From Massilia sp. Se16.2.3 (GTDB lineage Bacteria; Pseudomonadota; Gammaproteobacteria; Burkholderiales; Burkholderiaceae_D): DNA of 64,000 nucleotides. A program made the position numbers and the translations under genes. The notes below the pieces were generated by a model. It saw only the letters and a list, made by a program, of their open reading frames with translations, was not told the origin of the DNA and ran no database searches. Below are positions 17,270 through 27,638 of the stretch, piece after piece. Location of the stretch: the NCBI RefSeq assembly GCF_014171595.1, contig NZ_CP050451.1:4216001-4280000 (forward strand). The letters are read 5' to 3'. Position 1 is the first letter of the stretch. Every line of letters starts with the position of its first letter.

Positions 17270-20200
17270 TTGCCCGCATCATACGGGCGTCAATCGCAGG
17301 GCGTGTCTGGGTTCTCATTGCGGCCGTGTTGGTAGCGGTCTGGGGCGTCTACTCCTTGCGCGCAACGTCCCTCGACGCCCTTCCCGACCTTTCAGACACT
17401 CAGGTCATTATCCGAGCCCAGTATCCCGGCAAGGCGCCGCAGCTAGTCGAAGACCAGGTCACCTATCCATTAACGACGGCTCTCCTCTCGGTGCCGGGAG
17501 CGAAGACCGTTCGCGGCTACTCGTTCTTCGGAGACTCATTCGTCTACGTCTTGTTCGATGACGATACTGACCTGTACTGGGCGCGCTCACGTGTTACCGA
17601 GTACGTCAACCAGGTGCAGAATCGCTTGCCCGCCGGCGTGCGAGCAGAACTAGGACCTGACGGCACCGGTGTTGGATGGGTGTTTGAGTACGCCTTAGTC
17701 GACCGAAGTGGGAAGAACGACCTTAGCCAGCTTCGCGCTATCAACGACTGGTTCCTGAAATTCGAACTCAAGACCGTGCAGGACGTTGCCGAGGTAGCGA
17801 GCATTGGTGGGATGGTCCGTCAGTATCAGATTGTGCTCGACCCGGACAAGCTGCGGGTGTTTGGCATGTCGCACGCCCAGGTACTCGAAGCAGTCCAAGA
17901 TGCAAACGAAGAGTCAGGCGGTTCTGTCATCGAGATGGCCGAAACTGAGTACATGGTGCGCTCCCACGGTTATTTGCGCTCGTTGGAGGACTTCCGAAAT
18001 ATCGTTCTTAATGCGAGCGATGCGGGCACGCCAGTCCTGCTTCGCGACGTGGCCTCGGTCCGCCTGGGACCAGAGATGCGCCGCGGGATAGCGGAGCTGA
18101 ACGGGGAAGGAGAGGTAGCAGGCGGCGTTGTCATTATGCGCTCGGGGAAAAACGCGCTCGACACCATCGAAGCAGTGAAAGCCAAGCTAGCGACACTTCA
18201 AGCGTCCCTTCCGAAAGGTGTCGAAGTCGTGACCACTTACGACCGTTCGAAACTGATTTCAGCGTCGGTTGCGAACTTGCGTGACAAGCTCATCGAAGAG
18301 TTCGTGGTCGTCGCTATCGTATGCGCTGTCTTCCTCTTCCACGTTAGGAGTGCGCTCGTCGCTGTCGTGACACTTCCACTCGCAGTACTCGCCGCCTTCA
18401 TTGTGATGCGATACCAAGGTGTGAATGCAAACATCATGTCCCTCGGCGGCATCGCTATCGCGGTCGGGGCGGCAACCGACGCTGCTCTAGTACTTATCGA
18501 GAACGCGCACAAGCACCTGGAGGCGCATGCGCACGCCCATCCGAAAACGAGCCTCGACGCTCGTACCCGCTGGGACGTCATCGCGAAGTCGTCCGTGGAA
18601 GTCGGTCCTGCACTCTTCTTCTCGCTTCTCATCGTCACGCTTTCGTTTATTCCTGTGTTCGGCCTCGAGGCGCAAGAAGGCAAACTGTTTGCACCTCTCG
18701 CCTTCACAAAGACGTATTCGCTTGCCGCGGCAGCTGCACTTTCAATTACGCTGGTACCAGTGCTGATGGGTTACCTCATCAGGGGACGCATACCCAGCGA
18801 GGAGTCCAATCCAGTAAATCGGCTGCTTATCAAAGGCTACCGGCCACTTCTGGAAGCAACTTTGAAACATCCTTGGACAACGCTCGGCATGGCTTTGATT
18901 GCACTACTGCTGACGGCTATCCCTATTTCGAAACTGGGAGGAGAATTCCTTCCCCCATTGAATGAGGGGGACCTGCTGTACATGCCCTCAGCGCTTCCAG
19001 GGCTTTCTGCAGCGAAGGCCAGCGAGCTGCTCCAGCAAACAGACCGCCTCATCAAAACCGTTCCCGAGGTGGCCACTGTATTCGGCAAAGCTGGTCGCGC
19101 AGAGTCCGCGACCGACCCAGCTCCGATGGAAATGTTCGAAACGACGGTTCAGTTCAAACCACGAGACCAGTGGCGTTCGGGCATGACGCCAGAGAAGCTC
19201 GTAGAGGAGCTCGACAAAGTTGTGAAGGTTCCCGGGCTCTCGAATGTCTGGGTGCCGCCGATTCGCAATCGCATTGACATGCTCTCCACCGGCATTAAAA
19301 CCCCAGTCGGTGTCAAAGTATCAGGCCCCGACCTGGCTCAAATCGACAAGATTACTACCGCAGTTGAGGCGGCAGTAAAGACAGTCCCAGGTGTCACCTC
19401 TGCCCTTGCTGAGCGGCTAAGCGGCGGCCGGTATATCGACATCGACATCGACAGACTTCGCGCAGCAAGGTACGGCATGAGCGTCGCGGACATACAGACC
19501 ATCGTGTCGTCGGCAATCGGTGGTGAGAACGTTGGAGAAGTTGTCGATGGGCGCCAACGTTTTCCGATAAACGTACGCTATCCGCAGGACTATCGGAACT
19601 CTGTCCAGTCCTTGCGCGAGCTTCCCATCGTGACCGGACGTGGTGCCCAGATTCAGCTCGGCGACGTCGCATCGCTAAGTGTCACCGACGGCCCTCCCAT
19701 GATTCGTAGCGAGAACGCAAGGCTTTCAGGATGGGTGTATGTAGACGTCCGCGGCGTTGACCTGTCGACAGCCGTTCGCGCGATGCAGGAGCAGGTGCAT
19801 GACAAAGTGAAGCTGCCGCCTGGTTACGCCGTGGGATGGTCCGGGCAGTTCGAGTACATGGAACGTGCGGCCGGTCGGCTTAAGACAGTGGTGCCGCTTA
19901 CCCTGCTGGTCATCTTCCTGCTGCTCTACCTGGCATTCCGTTCCACTGCTGAAGCCGCGCTGCTTATGCTGACCGTACCGTTCGCCCTAGTCGGAGGATT
20001 CTGGTTTATTTGGGCTCTCGGACATGCAGTATCGGTGGCAACGGCGGTTGGGTTTATTGCACTTGCAGGACTTGCTGCAGAGTTTGGCGTAGTGATGCAG
20101 GTGTACTTACGAAATTCACTTCAGGCTCGCCTAGATGGGGGACAGCCCCTGACACGCGAGTTGATTCTGGATGCGATACGTGAGGGCGCCCTGTTGCGAG

Positions 20201-20400
20201 TACGTCCCAAAGCAATGACTGTCGCGGTCATCCTTGCTGGCCTGCTCCCAATCATGTTCGGTGATGGTGCCGGGTCCGAGGTCATGCAGCGAATTGCCGC
20301 ACCAATGGTCGGAGGGATGGTGACGGCGCCGCTTCTCTCGCTGTTCGTCATCCCAGCTGCTTGGCGTCTGCTGCAGGAGCGCGCTATACCAGGACGCTAG
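17266..20400 (+). CDS. cusA: CusA-type heavy-metal RND efflux pump
   Basis: A 1044-residue protein of normal length with twelve membrane segments and two large periplasmic loops. Segment four carries [19 protein letters not shown], the place of the proton-relay Asp. The Met-containing metal path is visible in [16 protein letters not shown] and [18 protein letters not shown], which points to Cu(I)/Ag(I) (HME4 type) rather than Zn/Co. A His-rich loop (HLEAHAHAH) follows segment four. It is the last gene of the operon. No terminator hairpin is obvious in the 180 bp after the stop. Confidence 0.94.
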   Translation: MIARIIRASIAGRVWVLIAAVLVAVWGVYSLRATSLDALPDLSDTQVIIRAQYPGKAPQLVEDQVTYPLTTALLSVPGAKTVRGYSFFGDSFVYVLFDDDTDLYWARSRVTEYVNQVQNRLPAGVRAELGPDGTGVGWVFEYALVDRSGKNDLSQLRAINDWFLKFELKTVQDVAEVASIGGMVRQYQIVLDPDKLRVFGMSHAQVLEAVQDANEESGGSVIEMAETEYMVRSHGYLRSLEDFRNIVLNASDAGTPVLLRDVASVRLGPEMRRGIAELNGEGEVAGGVVIMRSGKNALDTIEAVKAKLATLQASLPKGVEVVTTYDRSKLISASVANLRDKLIEEFVVVAIVCAVFLFHVRSALVAVVTLPLAVLAAFIVMRYQGVNANIMSLGGIAIAVGAATDAALVLIENAHKHLEAHAHAHPKTSLDARTRWDVIAKSSVEVGPALFFSLLIVTLSFIPVFGLEAQEGKLFAPLAFTKTYSLAAAAALSITLVPVLMGYLIRGRIPSEESNPVNRLLIKGYRPLLEATLKHPWTTLGMALIALLLTAIPISKLGGEFLPPLNEGDLLYMPSALPGLSAAKASELLQQTDRLIKTVPEVATVFGKAGRAESATDPAPMEMFETTVQFKPRDQWRSGMTPEKLVEELDKVVKVPGLSNVWVPPIRNRIDMLSTGIKTPVGVKVSGPDLAQIDKITTAVEAAVKTVPGVTSALAERLSGGRYIDIDIDRLRAARYGMSVADIQTIVSSAIGGENVGEVVDGRQRFPINVRYPQDYRNSVQSLRELPIVTGRGAQIQLGDVASLSVTDGPPMIRSENARLSGWVYVDVRGVDLSTAVRAMQEQVHDKVKLPPGYAVGWSGQFEYMERAAGRLKTVVPLTLLVIFLLLYLAFRSTAEAALLMLTVPFALVGGFWFIWALGHAVSVATAVGFIALAGLAAEFGVVMQVYLRNSLQARLDGGQPLTRELILDAIREGALLRVRPKAMTVAVILAGLLPIMFGDGAGSEVMQRIAAPMVGGMVTAPLLSLFVIPAAWRLLQERAIPGR

Positions 20401-20580
20401 GTACTCGACCGCAAGCTCTGACTGTGGCTGGGCTAACAAAAGCAGTTCGCCCAGCCGGTGCGGCTTACAACGTCGTTGCGGCATACGCAATACAACCGTG
20501 CATAAAACCATTCGCTACACATTGGCCTACTGAAGTCGACACTTCGTCAGGACTTCGGTGAGCCTTTGTAGAGCAGCCTG

Positions 20581-20778
20581 ATGACCACGTATCTGGAAAT
20601 TGATGAACTAGCCGTATTGTTGGGAAGAAGCGCCCATACAATCAGGCGGGACCTCCTCCGAAACCCAACAGCCGTGCCGCCAAGGATGTACATCCATAGG
20701 ACGAAAATGCTTCGGTGGCGGGCACACGAGGTAGAAATCTGGATGCATGAGACTGGCTGGACTCGACGTCCCTCGTAG
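20581..20778 (+). CDS. Small AlpA/excisionase-like helix-turn-helix protein
   Basis: A 65-residue protein that opens YLEIDELAVLLGRSAHTIRRDL, a winged-helix/AlpA-type start, and ends in a basic segment (HRTKMLRWRAHEVEIWMHETGW). Proteins like this act as excision factors or small regulators on islands. It is the first gene of the accessory module between the copper cargo and the gin operon. The family assignment rests on the helix-turn-helix pattern alone. Confidence 0.65.
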   Translation: MTTYLEIDELAVLLGRSAHTIRRDLLRNPTAVPPRMYIHRTKMLRWRAHEVEIWMHETGWTRRPS

Positions 20779-21310
20779 TTGGGACAGCGAGGACCTGACG
20801 CATTGACCGCCATCGCGGTCGGTCGAGAAGCCACAGCCTCAAGGCCCGCATCGGCCGGGGAGATGATACCCAGCTTGCCATCGACAACGCGCAAAAGTTG
20901 AATGCAATACGCTGCTGCCGATTTGTGTACCTGCTCAGCCCTACCGGTGCAGCGCTGGTCCAGGTGTGCTAGAAAGACGCACGGAACTGCCCAATTGCCT
21001 GCACAAGAGTACGCAGATTCAGGGAGCATTTCGCCCTTGATTGTAATGACGGACGAATCCGCTCAGTATCACCGCAAGCTACGGCACGTGGAAGTCAGCG
21101 GCCTCATGAACGGAGCCAACCTCACGCACATACGCAGATTTAGGGAAGCTTGCGGCCGAGCGTGTAGCGAGACCATCTGTCGCGGCCTTGGCCTTGTTGC
21201 GAGGTAAAAGAACTGACTACACACGACATAGGCCTCTATCGGAATTGATGGCTAGCCAGCGTATTTGAGCGGCCGCCCGGTAGGCTTACCGTCTGTAGTA
21301 GGACGCCGAC
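20779..21310. other. Gene-poor stretch with a direct repeat
   Basis: No convincing gene is seen in these 530 bp. TACGCAGATTCAGGGAGC (21010-21027) recurs as TACGCAGATTTAGGGAAGC (21131-21149), a near-perfect direct repeat 121 bp apart. A 53-codon frame (21046-21207, plus strand) lies across it but has no ribosome site. The stretch may hold remnants of a degraded gene or recombination sites. Confidence 0.4.
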
Positions 21311-21436
21311 CTACCGAAAAACTAGAGCGATGGCCGTGGCAATTAGGCTTATCAGCAATGCGCCCATCCCCAAGCTGACCAGGAATATGGGCGCTCGCTT
21401 TTCGTCCTGCAAAATCACACGTATTTTCTTAAGCAT
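21311..21436 (-). CDS. 41-residue single-span membrane peptide
   Basis: From ATG 21436 (upstream GAGGG) to TAG 21311, a 41-residue protein has a charged start (MLKKIRVILQDEKRAP) and one hydrophobic segment (IFLVSLGMGALLISLIATAI). It lies 90 bp downstream of the 128-residue gene on the same strand, as if in one small operon. Its function is unknown; size and shape would fit a small toxin or membrane modulator, but this is only a guess. Confidence 0.5.
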   Translation of the reverse strand: MLKKIRVILQDEKRAPIFLVSLGMGALLISLIATAIALVFR

Positions 21437-21525
21437 TCGTAACCCTCATCAAGGCCGTTGCCACTCATCCGCAAGACTTCAATCTGAACTCGCGACAATG
21501 AACGGGCTTCGAGTGCGACATCTAC

Positions 21526-21912
21526 CTAACACTCTGCAGTGCATACCGGGCGCGCCAAAACTTTCGCAAACTGAACATTTAAGCTCTCTTTTCGGAGGTC
21601 GTACTCGACCAATCTTGATACCAGTTCGTCGCGAGCGTGGACATATAGCTCCTCGCAAAGACCGGGGATGAGTTCGTTCGCGTTTTCGTCGAGATACGCC
21701 AGCCATTCCTCATCCTGCATCTTTACCAATTCGCGAATGTAGCCCCGGAGAACAGGCGCTAACTCAGCAATTTCCTCATCACTCGTCCCGCTGTCTACCA
21801 ATAGCGCTAACTCTCGAATCAGTGCGATAAGCAGGTCAACAGGAAAAAAGCTGGGCAGCAAATTGCGACCTGTACGGCGCGAAAGCTCCAGTTTTACCGT
21901 AGCTACTGACAT
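21526..21912 (-). CDS. Hypothetical acidic helical protein
   Basis: A 128-residue acidic protein, apparently all-helical (LLIALIRELALLVDSGTSDE; then YIRELVKMQDEEWLAYLDEN). There is no signal peptide or known motif. It is divergent from the XRE regulator and shares with it an AT-rich 160-bp region. The start at ATG 21912 has only a weak ribosome site. Function not recognised. Confidence 0.55.
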   Translation of the reverse strand: MSVATVKLELSRRTGRNLLPSFFPVDLLIALIRELALLVDSGTSDEEIAELAPVLRGYIRELVKMQDEEWLAYLDENANELIPGLCEELYVHARDELVSRLVEYDLRKESLNVQFAKVLARPVCTAEC

Positions 21913-22010
21913 AAAAAGTCCAGTCTGTGAATGAAGTTTTTAGGGTTGAAGGCAGCCGTTTCCATCGCCTCAGAGGGTGCTGCTCACGAAGCGGTCATGT
22001 GCATGCCGTA

Positions 22011-22048
22011 TCGTGAAATATTGTATACTATACTTTATAGACGTACTA
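22011..22048. promoter_or_regulatory. AT-rich palindromic control region of the XRE gene
   Basis: GTATACTATAC (22023-22033) is a perfect 11-bp palindrome inside an AT-rich patch with overlapping TATACT -10-like hexamers in both directions. It lies between the divergent genes at 21912 and 22075 and is a likely operator for the XRE protein. Confidence 0.45.
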
Positions 22049-22074
22049 TGGGGATTCGCACATGCTGCTGGCAC

Positions 22075-22302
22075 ATGAGCGCTCCCTTCAAATTTTTAAC
22101 CGCCCGAGAGCGGTTTGCCCGCAATTTACGCGAGTGGCGTTCTAAACGCGGTCTCAGCCAAGAGGCACTTGCAGCAGAATCTGGCCTCTCAAGAGTGTTT
22201 TTGTCCCGAGTCGAAACCGCTGCCGCTACAGTTTCATTAGATAACGTGGAAAAGCTGGCCCACGTTCTAGGCATCGACATCGTAGATTTGCTGCTGCCAT
22301 AG
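22075..22302 (+). CDS. XRE-family transcriptional regulator
   Basis: A 75-residue helix-turn-helix protein: RFARNLREWRSKRGLSQEAL, then AAESGLSRVFLSRVETAAAT, then LDNVEKLAHVLGIDIVDLLL. It consists of the DNA-binding domain only. The chosen start is the Met of MSAPFKFL; a start 27 bases upstream is possible, but neither has a strong ribosome site. It probably represses itself and the divergent gene through the palindrome upstream. Similar small regulators control mobility or maintenance genes on islands. Confidence 0.75.
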   Translation: MSAPFKFLTARERFARNLREWRSKRGLSQEALAAESGLSRVFLSRVETAAATVSLDNVEKLAHVLGIDIVDLLLP

Positions 22303-22364
22303 AGACTTCGAGGCCTGCTGCGCTCGTCACTTTGCTACCGAGACAGTTGATGAGAGGGGGCGAT

Positions 22365-23051
22365 ATGCCTAGGAAATTGCCGGACTATTTGCCAGCGGAC
22401 TGGCCAGAGCATGCAGGAATTCCTACCAAAGACGAGTGGGAGCGCGCACAAGAAGAAGACCTTATTGCCGAGGTAGCGTTCACCCGGATGAGGGAGCACC
22501 CGCCCTCCACGGTACCAACGCCAGAATCAATCGCCGCTGGCAACGCCGCCATGGCAGAAGCTTACGCGCGCGCAGCACAGCTGGTTGTGCAAAGGATTGA
22601 GAGCAGAGAATTGCTAGGCATTGATGAGTTTTGCGAGGAGGTCGGTGTAACTCGCGACTGGCTGAGCGATGCCTTGACAGAAGGTAGGCTGTTTGCAATT
22701 ACCGGACCTCAAGGGCGTAGTTTCTTCCCCACTTTTTATGCAGATGCCAGTGTGAAGCGTACCGATATTGAACAGGTCGCCCGTGTGCTGTCACCACGTG
22801 ACCCGGGTTCTCAATACTGGTTTTTCACTAGCATCAGGACATCACTCCAGGGGACACCGCTCGATGCGCTACGCGCGGGTCGACTTGATGCTGTACTCAG
22901 AGCGGCAGAAATGCACGTGGAAGGTGCCCCGCCCCGTGTGCTTTCGGTTGTCGAGGAACTTGCAGGGCAGTCCGGACCGCTGACGGTGCCTCAGCAGCAT
23001 GACCCATCTGAGTCGTTTGCTGACGTGTTAAACGGTGCTACGAGAGGCTGA
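22365..23051 (+). CDS. Protein with MbcA/ParS-like C-terminal segment, partner absent
   Basis: A 228-residue protein. GAGGGGG lies before ATG 22365. The N-terminal half is acidic and helical. The middle (GIDEFCEEVGVTRDWLSDALTEG) resembles a helix-turn-helix. The end (FFTSIRTSLQGTPLDALRAG, then VLRAAEMHVEG) matches the toxin-binding pattern of Xre/MbcA/ParS antitoxins, where a GxTPLDAL-like motif is typical. No RES or MbcT toxin gene is adjacent. It may be a solitary regulator of the island rather than an antitoxin. The family match is by pattern only. Confidence 0.6.
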   Translation: MPRKLPDYLPADWPEHAGIPTKDEWERAQEEDLIAEVAFTRMREHPPSTVPTPESIAAGNAAMAEAYARAAQLVVQRIESRELLGIDEFCEEVGVTRDWLSDALTEGRLFAITGPQGRSFFPTFYADASVKRTDIEQVARVLSPRDPGSQYWFFTSIRTSLQGTPLDALRAGRLDAVLRAAEMHVEGAPPRVLSVVEELAGQSGPLTVPQQHDPSESFADVLNGATRG

Positions 23052-23339
23052 TACATGGTACGTGTGTCCGCAAATACAATGAGTACGTGACAAACATAGT
23101 GTCCACAGCTCCGGCAAACGAGACGGCAATGATTCCTCAACGACCGAAGTATGCATGGACGAGCAGTAGAATAAAACAAAGCCGGTATTGCCATCCGAAC
23201 AACAGAGCGCACATCGAACAAGACTCGCTGTCCACAAGCTTCAGGATGCGCTGCAGTTAAGAACGCTCCCGTGGCCCTCCAATAGACGACCGAGCTGCGG
23301 GTTCGGACCTACTTCTAGAGGTCTAAGCGCATTGGTCCT
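23052..23339. other. Intergenic stretch downstream of ginD
   Basis: These 288 bp lie between the convergent hypothetical gene and ginD. I see no gene, no clear hairpin with a U-tract, and no repeat; the right end is T-rich (around 23340). Confidence 0.5.
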
Positions 23340-23816
23340 CTACTTTTTTATTTTACGGGGTTTCTTACTTTCCTTAACTGAAACGTCCGTATCAGGCCGC
23401 GAATTTCGGTCGATATCGGGCAACGGAAGGTCCAACTGGTCCGTAGACATCCCAGCCGCTGTAGCGTTGTACAGCCATCGCATGAATTTTTCTACAAGAA
23501 ATCGATTCTCAGCAGTCAATCTTGTAACAGTCGCCTCAAGTGATTGAACGCGAGGGTCGCGGACTTCCTCGCTAAGCGCTGGCGATTTTTTATGCTGTGA
23601 CCGTTGGTCCCGCAACATTCCCACACGAATGGTATATGCGGACTTTATCTGGGGTTGTCGGTCTAGGGCTTGGCGCGTGTACGTAGGAAGACCGGCGGCG
23701 GTCAGTGCCTCAATCAGAAAGTCCCATGTAAGTTTATTCGTTGGCCAAGCGTCAATGATTTGAACTGCGACACGGACAATCTCGTCATCTATGTTCTTAG
23801 CCCGAACCTTATTCAT
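23340..23816 (-). CDS. ginD: GinD-like small coiled-coil protein
   Basis: A 158-residue protein. Its N-terminal helical part (AVQIIDAWPTNKLTWDFLIE) is followed by a coiled-coil-like segment (RVQSLEATVTRLTAENRFLV) and a basic tail (KESKKPRKIKK). Position and shape match the fourth gene of gin operons, described as a small helix-loop-helix protein needed for integration and excision, and recall TnpC of Tn554. It overlaps the end of ginC by eight bases. The name rests on operon architecture, not on a database match. Confidence 0.75.
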   Translation of the reverse strand: MNKVRAKNIDDEIVRVAVQIIDAWPTNKLTWDFLIEALTAAGLPTYTRQALDRQPQIKSAYTIRVGMLRDQRSQHKKSPALSEEVRDPRVQSLEATVTRLTAENRFLVEKFMRWLYNATAAGMSTDQLDLPLPDIDRNSRPDTDVSVKESKKPRKIKK

Positions 23817-26049
23817 TATCTGCGCGCCTCGTTACGCCTTTACGCCTGCTGTTTAGCAGTCGCTTCTGGCCGCCCTGCTGTTCGTCCGAAACTTTGCCGC
23901 TCGCATCTTTAAGTACCATCACCGGACTCGCAAAGGGGGTTCTAGGCTCACCCCCTATTTTACCGACGCTTACGCTTGGAGTGGTGGCTTCCATCGCCGC
24001 CCGTAGGCGACCAGCCTCACCCACTTTGGAAAGTGATTCAGAACCTGACAGGCGAATCAGCGCTCCGGCCTCAACCCGCGGGTCATCCAGAATACTAACA
24101 ATTTGCTTGAACCTCTCGACATTAGCCTCATGCGTTTCCAGCCAAATCTTTGCGGATAGTTGGCCAGCGTTAAGAGCAGCTAACGCGCGCTCAACCAGCA
24201 ATTGATTTTCCATCAACGAGGCCCGAAGACGCGTTTCGACAACCGCATCCCCCTTCACGACCACATGCTCGTCGCAGCTTATATGGTCACCAAATTTCGG
24301 GCACGGCATCATCACGAAATCGTGCACGCAGTATCCCAAATCCGTCGTATGCCCGGCCTGAACACGCTTCGCCAACCATTCAGAACGAAGAATCGGGATG
24401 TAAGTCTTTGTGGAGACAGGGGGAGCGAAGGAGGCGGTAGCGCGTCCAACAGAATCGCGCATCTCTTCAATACGTTCCGCTGCACTCACATGGTCATACG
24501 CCGAATTCTGAGCGACGTTCTTTCGCCCGGACCACGCCGCAATATCGAAGGCATCCATATTCGCGCTTTGCGCAATCGTGTTCAAAAAATGTCGCAGCTG
24601 GTGTGACTGAATCCTAATTGGCCTTCCTTCGCTGTCACACACGCCGGTACTTTTAAACAATGAAGGCATACTACGTGCGGTACTCTCATCAACAGCCCGA
24701 GAGATTTCGTACTCCCCAACAGGCCTTAACATGCATACCAAAGTTTTCTTGCGAGGATTATATTCATGTACTCGCGAAATGCACAAGGCTTCGCTGTACT
24801 TAAGTCCGCTTCGTTTATGAAATATTGGAAATCCAACAGGAAGCATGCTGATAATTTTTCGTTGCAATTCAGCAAACCGAATCCGCGGCACGTCTATCGC
24901 CCTAATTTTTCCGGGGGCGCCACGCAAATCGTCGCCCACCCCAATGTCATTTCTTCCGCACCACGTCAATACGTCTGAAAGTGTTTTACGGTCAGACTCT
25001 GCATCCGTTCCATCGCCAATCGGAGCTGAATCGCCCCACAAAATATTGTCGACTTCACGTGCTGAAAGCAACCGCTTTAAACGCAAATGACTGTTTTTTT
25101 TAGACAGGTAGAGTCGACCAGGGTACGCCTCGTAGTGTCGAGCTAACGCCCTAGCCGGCGCAGAGTAATCGACCAGCCTCTTAACGGCCTCCTGTGCAAC
25201 CGCAGACATAGTCGCCGACACCGGCTTTAGAATTGCCCCCCCGCCCTTAGCGGCCCAATAGCGCAGCAGGAACCCAGGCTTGCCGTCCCCCCTTGGAACC
25301 AGACAGTCGACAGTCAGACGTATCACTTCACTTAGTCGACCTGGCTGGCAAATAAGCAGACCCAAGACGGACGACACCAGCAAGTCACGAGGTTTCTCAG
25401 CTCGATGGAACGCCTCTCCCAATGCTTCCAAATGCTCTTGCATCGGGAGTTTCTCGCTGCGACGCTCATCGAAGTCAATACCAAGCTTGACAGAAAAATC
25501 AGTTGGTACAGCTAAAAAGTTAGTCCATGCACTTCCCACTCTCGACAGCCGATTGTCATCAATGAAGCGACTTAGACGGCTAAGAGCATTCCCAATTTGA
25601 TAGGCCTTACCGACACCAAAATGTTTTTTTGCAAGGCTTGCCGCCTCATCAAAAGTGGTCGACGTGATTTTCGTAGGGCAGAATTCACCCCTTCCAACTA
25701 ACGCCTGCTCGACCATTTGTAAGGCCCTAAGTCGTGTCAAGGTCGGCGTGGCACTTACAGGCTCGATTGCATGCATATATCGAATATAGCCCTTAGCAAA
25801 ATCTGAAAATCCGGCGGCTAAGGGCACTTTATTGGCACGAGACCGCGCTGTAAGAAAGGTGCAAAACGAAATGCTGCTATTCCCACGTTTGTTATCCGAA
25901 TTAAGCGCCGTTCCGACTTCCCATTTGTCCGCGTCAAAATCTATTGCCCCATAGACGGTCAGTTCATCCCGACACAGAGCAACAAACCTACGAAGATTTA
26001 GTAACGCCGTCGAGCTCGGAAATGGGATAAATGTTGCTGAGGATGTCAC
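23809..26049 (-). CDS. ginC: GinC-like large tyrosine recombinase
   Basis: A 746-residue protein. The catalytic core is visible in order: Arg in CQPGRLSEVIRLTVDCL, Lys in RYWAAKGGGA, HQLRH, Trp in WSGRKNVAQ, and the Tyr in NSAYDHVS. Of the three recombinases here it has the most canonical active site. A Cys/His cluster after the core (YCVHDFVMMPCPKFGDHISC) may bind zinc. The long C-terminal helical part is typical of the largest GInt recombinase. It overlaps ginB by four bases. The base composition is AT-richer than the chromosome. Confidence 0.85.
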   Translation of the reverse strand: MTSSATFIPFPSSTALLNLRRFVALCRDELTVYGAIDFDADKWEVGTALNSDNKRGNSSISFCTFLTARSRANKVPLAAGFSDFAKGYIRYMHAIEPVSATPTLTRLRALQMVEQALVGRGEFCPTKITSTTFDEAASLAKKHFGVGKAYQIGNALSRLSRFIDDNRLSRVGSAWTNFLAVPTDFSVKLGIDFDERRSEKLPMQEHLEALGEAFHRAEKPRDLLVSSVLGLLICQPGRLSEVIRLTVDCLVPRGDGKPGFLLRYWAAKGGGAILKPVSATMSAVAQEAVKRLVDYSAPARALARHYEAYPGRLYLSKKNSHLRLKRLLSAREVDNILWGDSAPIGDGTDAESDRKTLSDVLTWCGRNDIGVGDDLRGAPGKIRAIDVPRIRFAELQRKIISMLPVGFPIFHKRSGLKYSEALCISRVHEYNPRKKTLVCMLRPVGEYEISRAVDESTARSMPSLFKSTGVCDSEGRPIRIQSHQLRHFLNTIAQSANMDAFDIAAWSGRKNVAQNSAYDHVSAAERIEEMRDSVGRATASFAPPVSTKTYIPILRSEWLAKRVQAGHTTDLGYCVHDFVMMPCPKFGDHISCDEHVVVKGDAVVETRLRASLMENQLLVERALAALNAGQLSAKIWLETHEANVERFKQIVSILDDPRVEAGALIRLSGSESLSKVGEAGRLRAAMEATTPSVSVGKIGGEPRTPFASPVMVLKDASGKVSDEQQGGQKRLLNSRRKGVTRRADNE

Positions 26050-27638
26050 GATACGTCACCTGAAGACGACCTCTTCGAATATTCATCAGCGCACTGAACA
26101 ATTACGCTGGCGACGGCCATCATTGCCCTATCATTCACGCTGACAATGGCCGCTGAGCAGCCGGCCTTCAAAAGCCGAGCTCTATCTTTCTCAAGGTAGT
26201 CATACACTAACTGGTGTGGGCCATCCAGCCATGCATTGAAGAGAAAACAAGTGTAGCAAGCAATCGGCTTATTAAAGCCACAAAAGTCCTCCTTGCCACA
26301 TCGACCTACACCTTTTTGCATTGATTTGTCGATTATAGGACTGGTGATATGAAGTGCCGGGTCTAAGTCTGCGTTAGTCACAGTTTTTATCAACACGCCT
26401 TTAAATGCCTGGGCAATAGTCCCCAATCGCGCAGCAGTAGAAAACTCGACCCTATCGTGTAACTCGAATGCACCCGCTAGCGCCACATACGGCCGCACGC
26501 TTATAGTCGTCGTATGGCCAAGTCTGAGTGCAGTTCCCGCTACCCCTAACCCCTCCCGTATACAATTTGTACCCAACGTGTACCTAAAACGATACACATT
26601 AAATACCATTTGCGCACCCGTTCTTTCGCTGATGGCGCTAAGATTAGAAAACGTGGCACGAATCTCGTCCGTTATCGTCACCGCCAACATGTGATACTCA
26701 AAACCCTTAACGTTCGCGCCAGCGCTCTTTCCCCTACTTGGAAAAAGAGGACCAGACTCGGGGTCGGGGAGCAAACCAACATATTGGTTCAGCATTTGGC
26801 TCTTGTACTCAAGCATCAACGCAGCCAACTCAGGTATTAAGTCCATTTCCTGGAACCGACTCCGTTCTGCCTCACCCCGTGCTTTAACCTGTGGAATTTT
26901 CAAAACACAGCGCTCACGACTGTCCTCGCGTATAATTTGAAGGTCCAATAATTTGAGAAGCGCATATTGCTTAGGACGCTGCCCAAATAACGCGACTAGC
27001 CAAGCCAGCACATATCTTGAAAGCGGAATACTGCCGTTTGCGTAACCTGAATACAACGCATCAAATATAGTCTCCCGTTCCATGTCTGTAAATGGACCAA
27101 CAACCGGGTCTAGCTGACTAATTACACTACCGCTTGTAACGCCGCGAAGTTTAGTCTCTGACAAGTACTTTGCTCCGCACGCAGAGATTCCAGGAAAACC
27201 AAGCTTACCCATGCGTTTTAGAAAAGGCCTGCAGCTTCGAAAACAAATTTCGCTCGGGTCAGATTCTTTTAACACGTTGCGCGCATTGAGAAGACTGACC
27301 GCCGTAAAACTTCTAGTCAAGCCATCTGCGCCTCCCTTGATAACTCTACACAAACGGCAGAGATTCTCGAATGTAGCGCTCAATGTCCCTGCGGCCAAGT
27401 TCTCTGCCGTCCATATAAGTGTCTTCCGTAATCCCCAGTGCAGCTCCTCACCAAGTTCGACCAGACTCGAAAAATCGATATGCACGGATTTGGTACCATC
27501 CTTGAAACTCCACAGGTCGCTTCGTGGGTCAAAGACCACACCATTTGCAGTTGTTGCAACAGCCGATATTTCGAAACGACCCGAGAATCTATTTGATACC
27601 GTCGTGTTTGGATGTGTGACGCTTGGCATATTGTTCAT
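26046..27638 (-). CDS. ginB: GinB-like tyrosine recombinase
   Basis: A 530-residue protein. Core elements: Arg in LFGQRPKQYALLKL, Lys in IPQVKARGE, YRFRYTLGT in place of HxLRHT, His in LRLGHTTT, and Tyr in SVRPYVAL. The first His of the HxxR box is replaced, so activity may depend on the partner proteins. A Cys pattern after the core (GRCGKEDFCGFNKPIACYTC) looks like a zinc site. The start at ATG 27638 lies 50 bases inside the end of ginA. All four gin genes overlap, implying tightly coupled production. Confidence 0.83.
   Translation of the reverse strand: MNNMPSVTHPNTTVSNRFSGRFEISAVATTANGVVFDPRSDLWSFKDGTKSVHIDFSSLVELGEELHWGLRKTLIWTAENLAAGTLSATFENLCRLCRVIKGGADGLTRSFTAVSLLNARNVLKESDPSEICFRSCRPFLKRMGKLGFPGISACGAKYLSETKLRGVTSGSVISQLDPVVGPFTDMERETIFDALYSGYANGSIPLSRYVLAWLVALFGQRPKQYALLKLLDLQIIREDSRERCVLKIPQVKARGEAERSRFQEMDLIPELAALMLEYKSQMLNQYVGLLPDPESGPLFPSRGKSAGANVKGFEYHMLAVTITDEIRATFSNLSAISERTGAQMVFNVYRFRYTLGTNCIREGLGVAGTALRLGHTTTISVRPYVALAGAFELHDRVEFSTAARLGTIAQAFKGVLIKTVTNADLDPALHITSPIIDKSMQKGVGRCGKEDFCGFNKPIACYTCFLFNAWLDGPHQLVYDYLEKDRARLLKAGCSAAIVSVNDRAMMAVASVIVQCADEYSKRSSSGDVS

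Noticed and set aside
20547..21029. A 160-residue frame on the minus strand
   Set aside because: No ribosome site, no motif, and it overlaps the AlpA-like gene on the other strand.
21046..21207. A 53-residue plus-strand frame between the repeats
   Set aside because: It has no ribosome site and spans the second repeat copy; kept only as a note.
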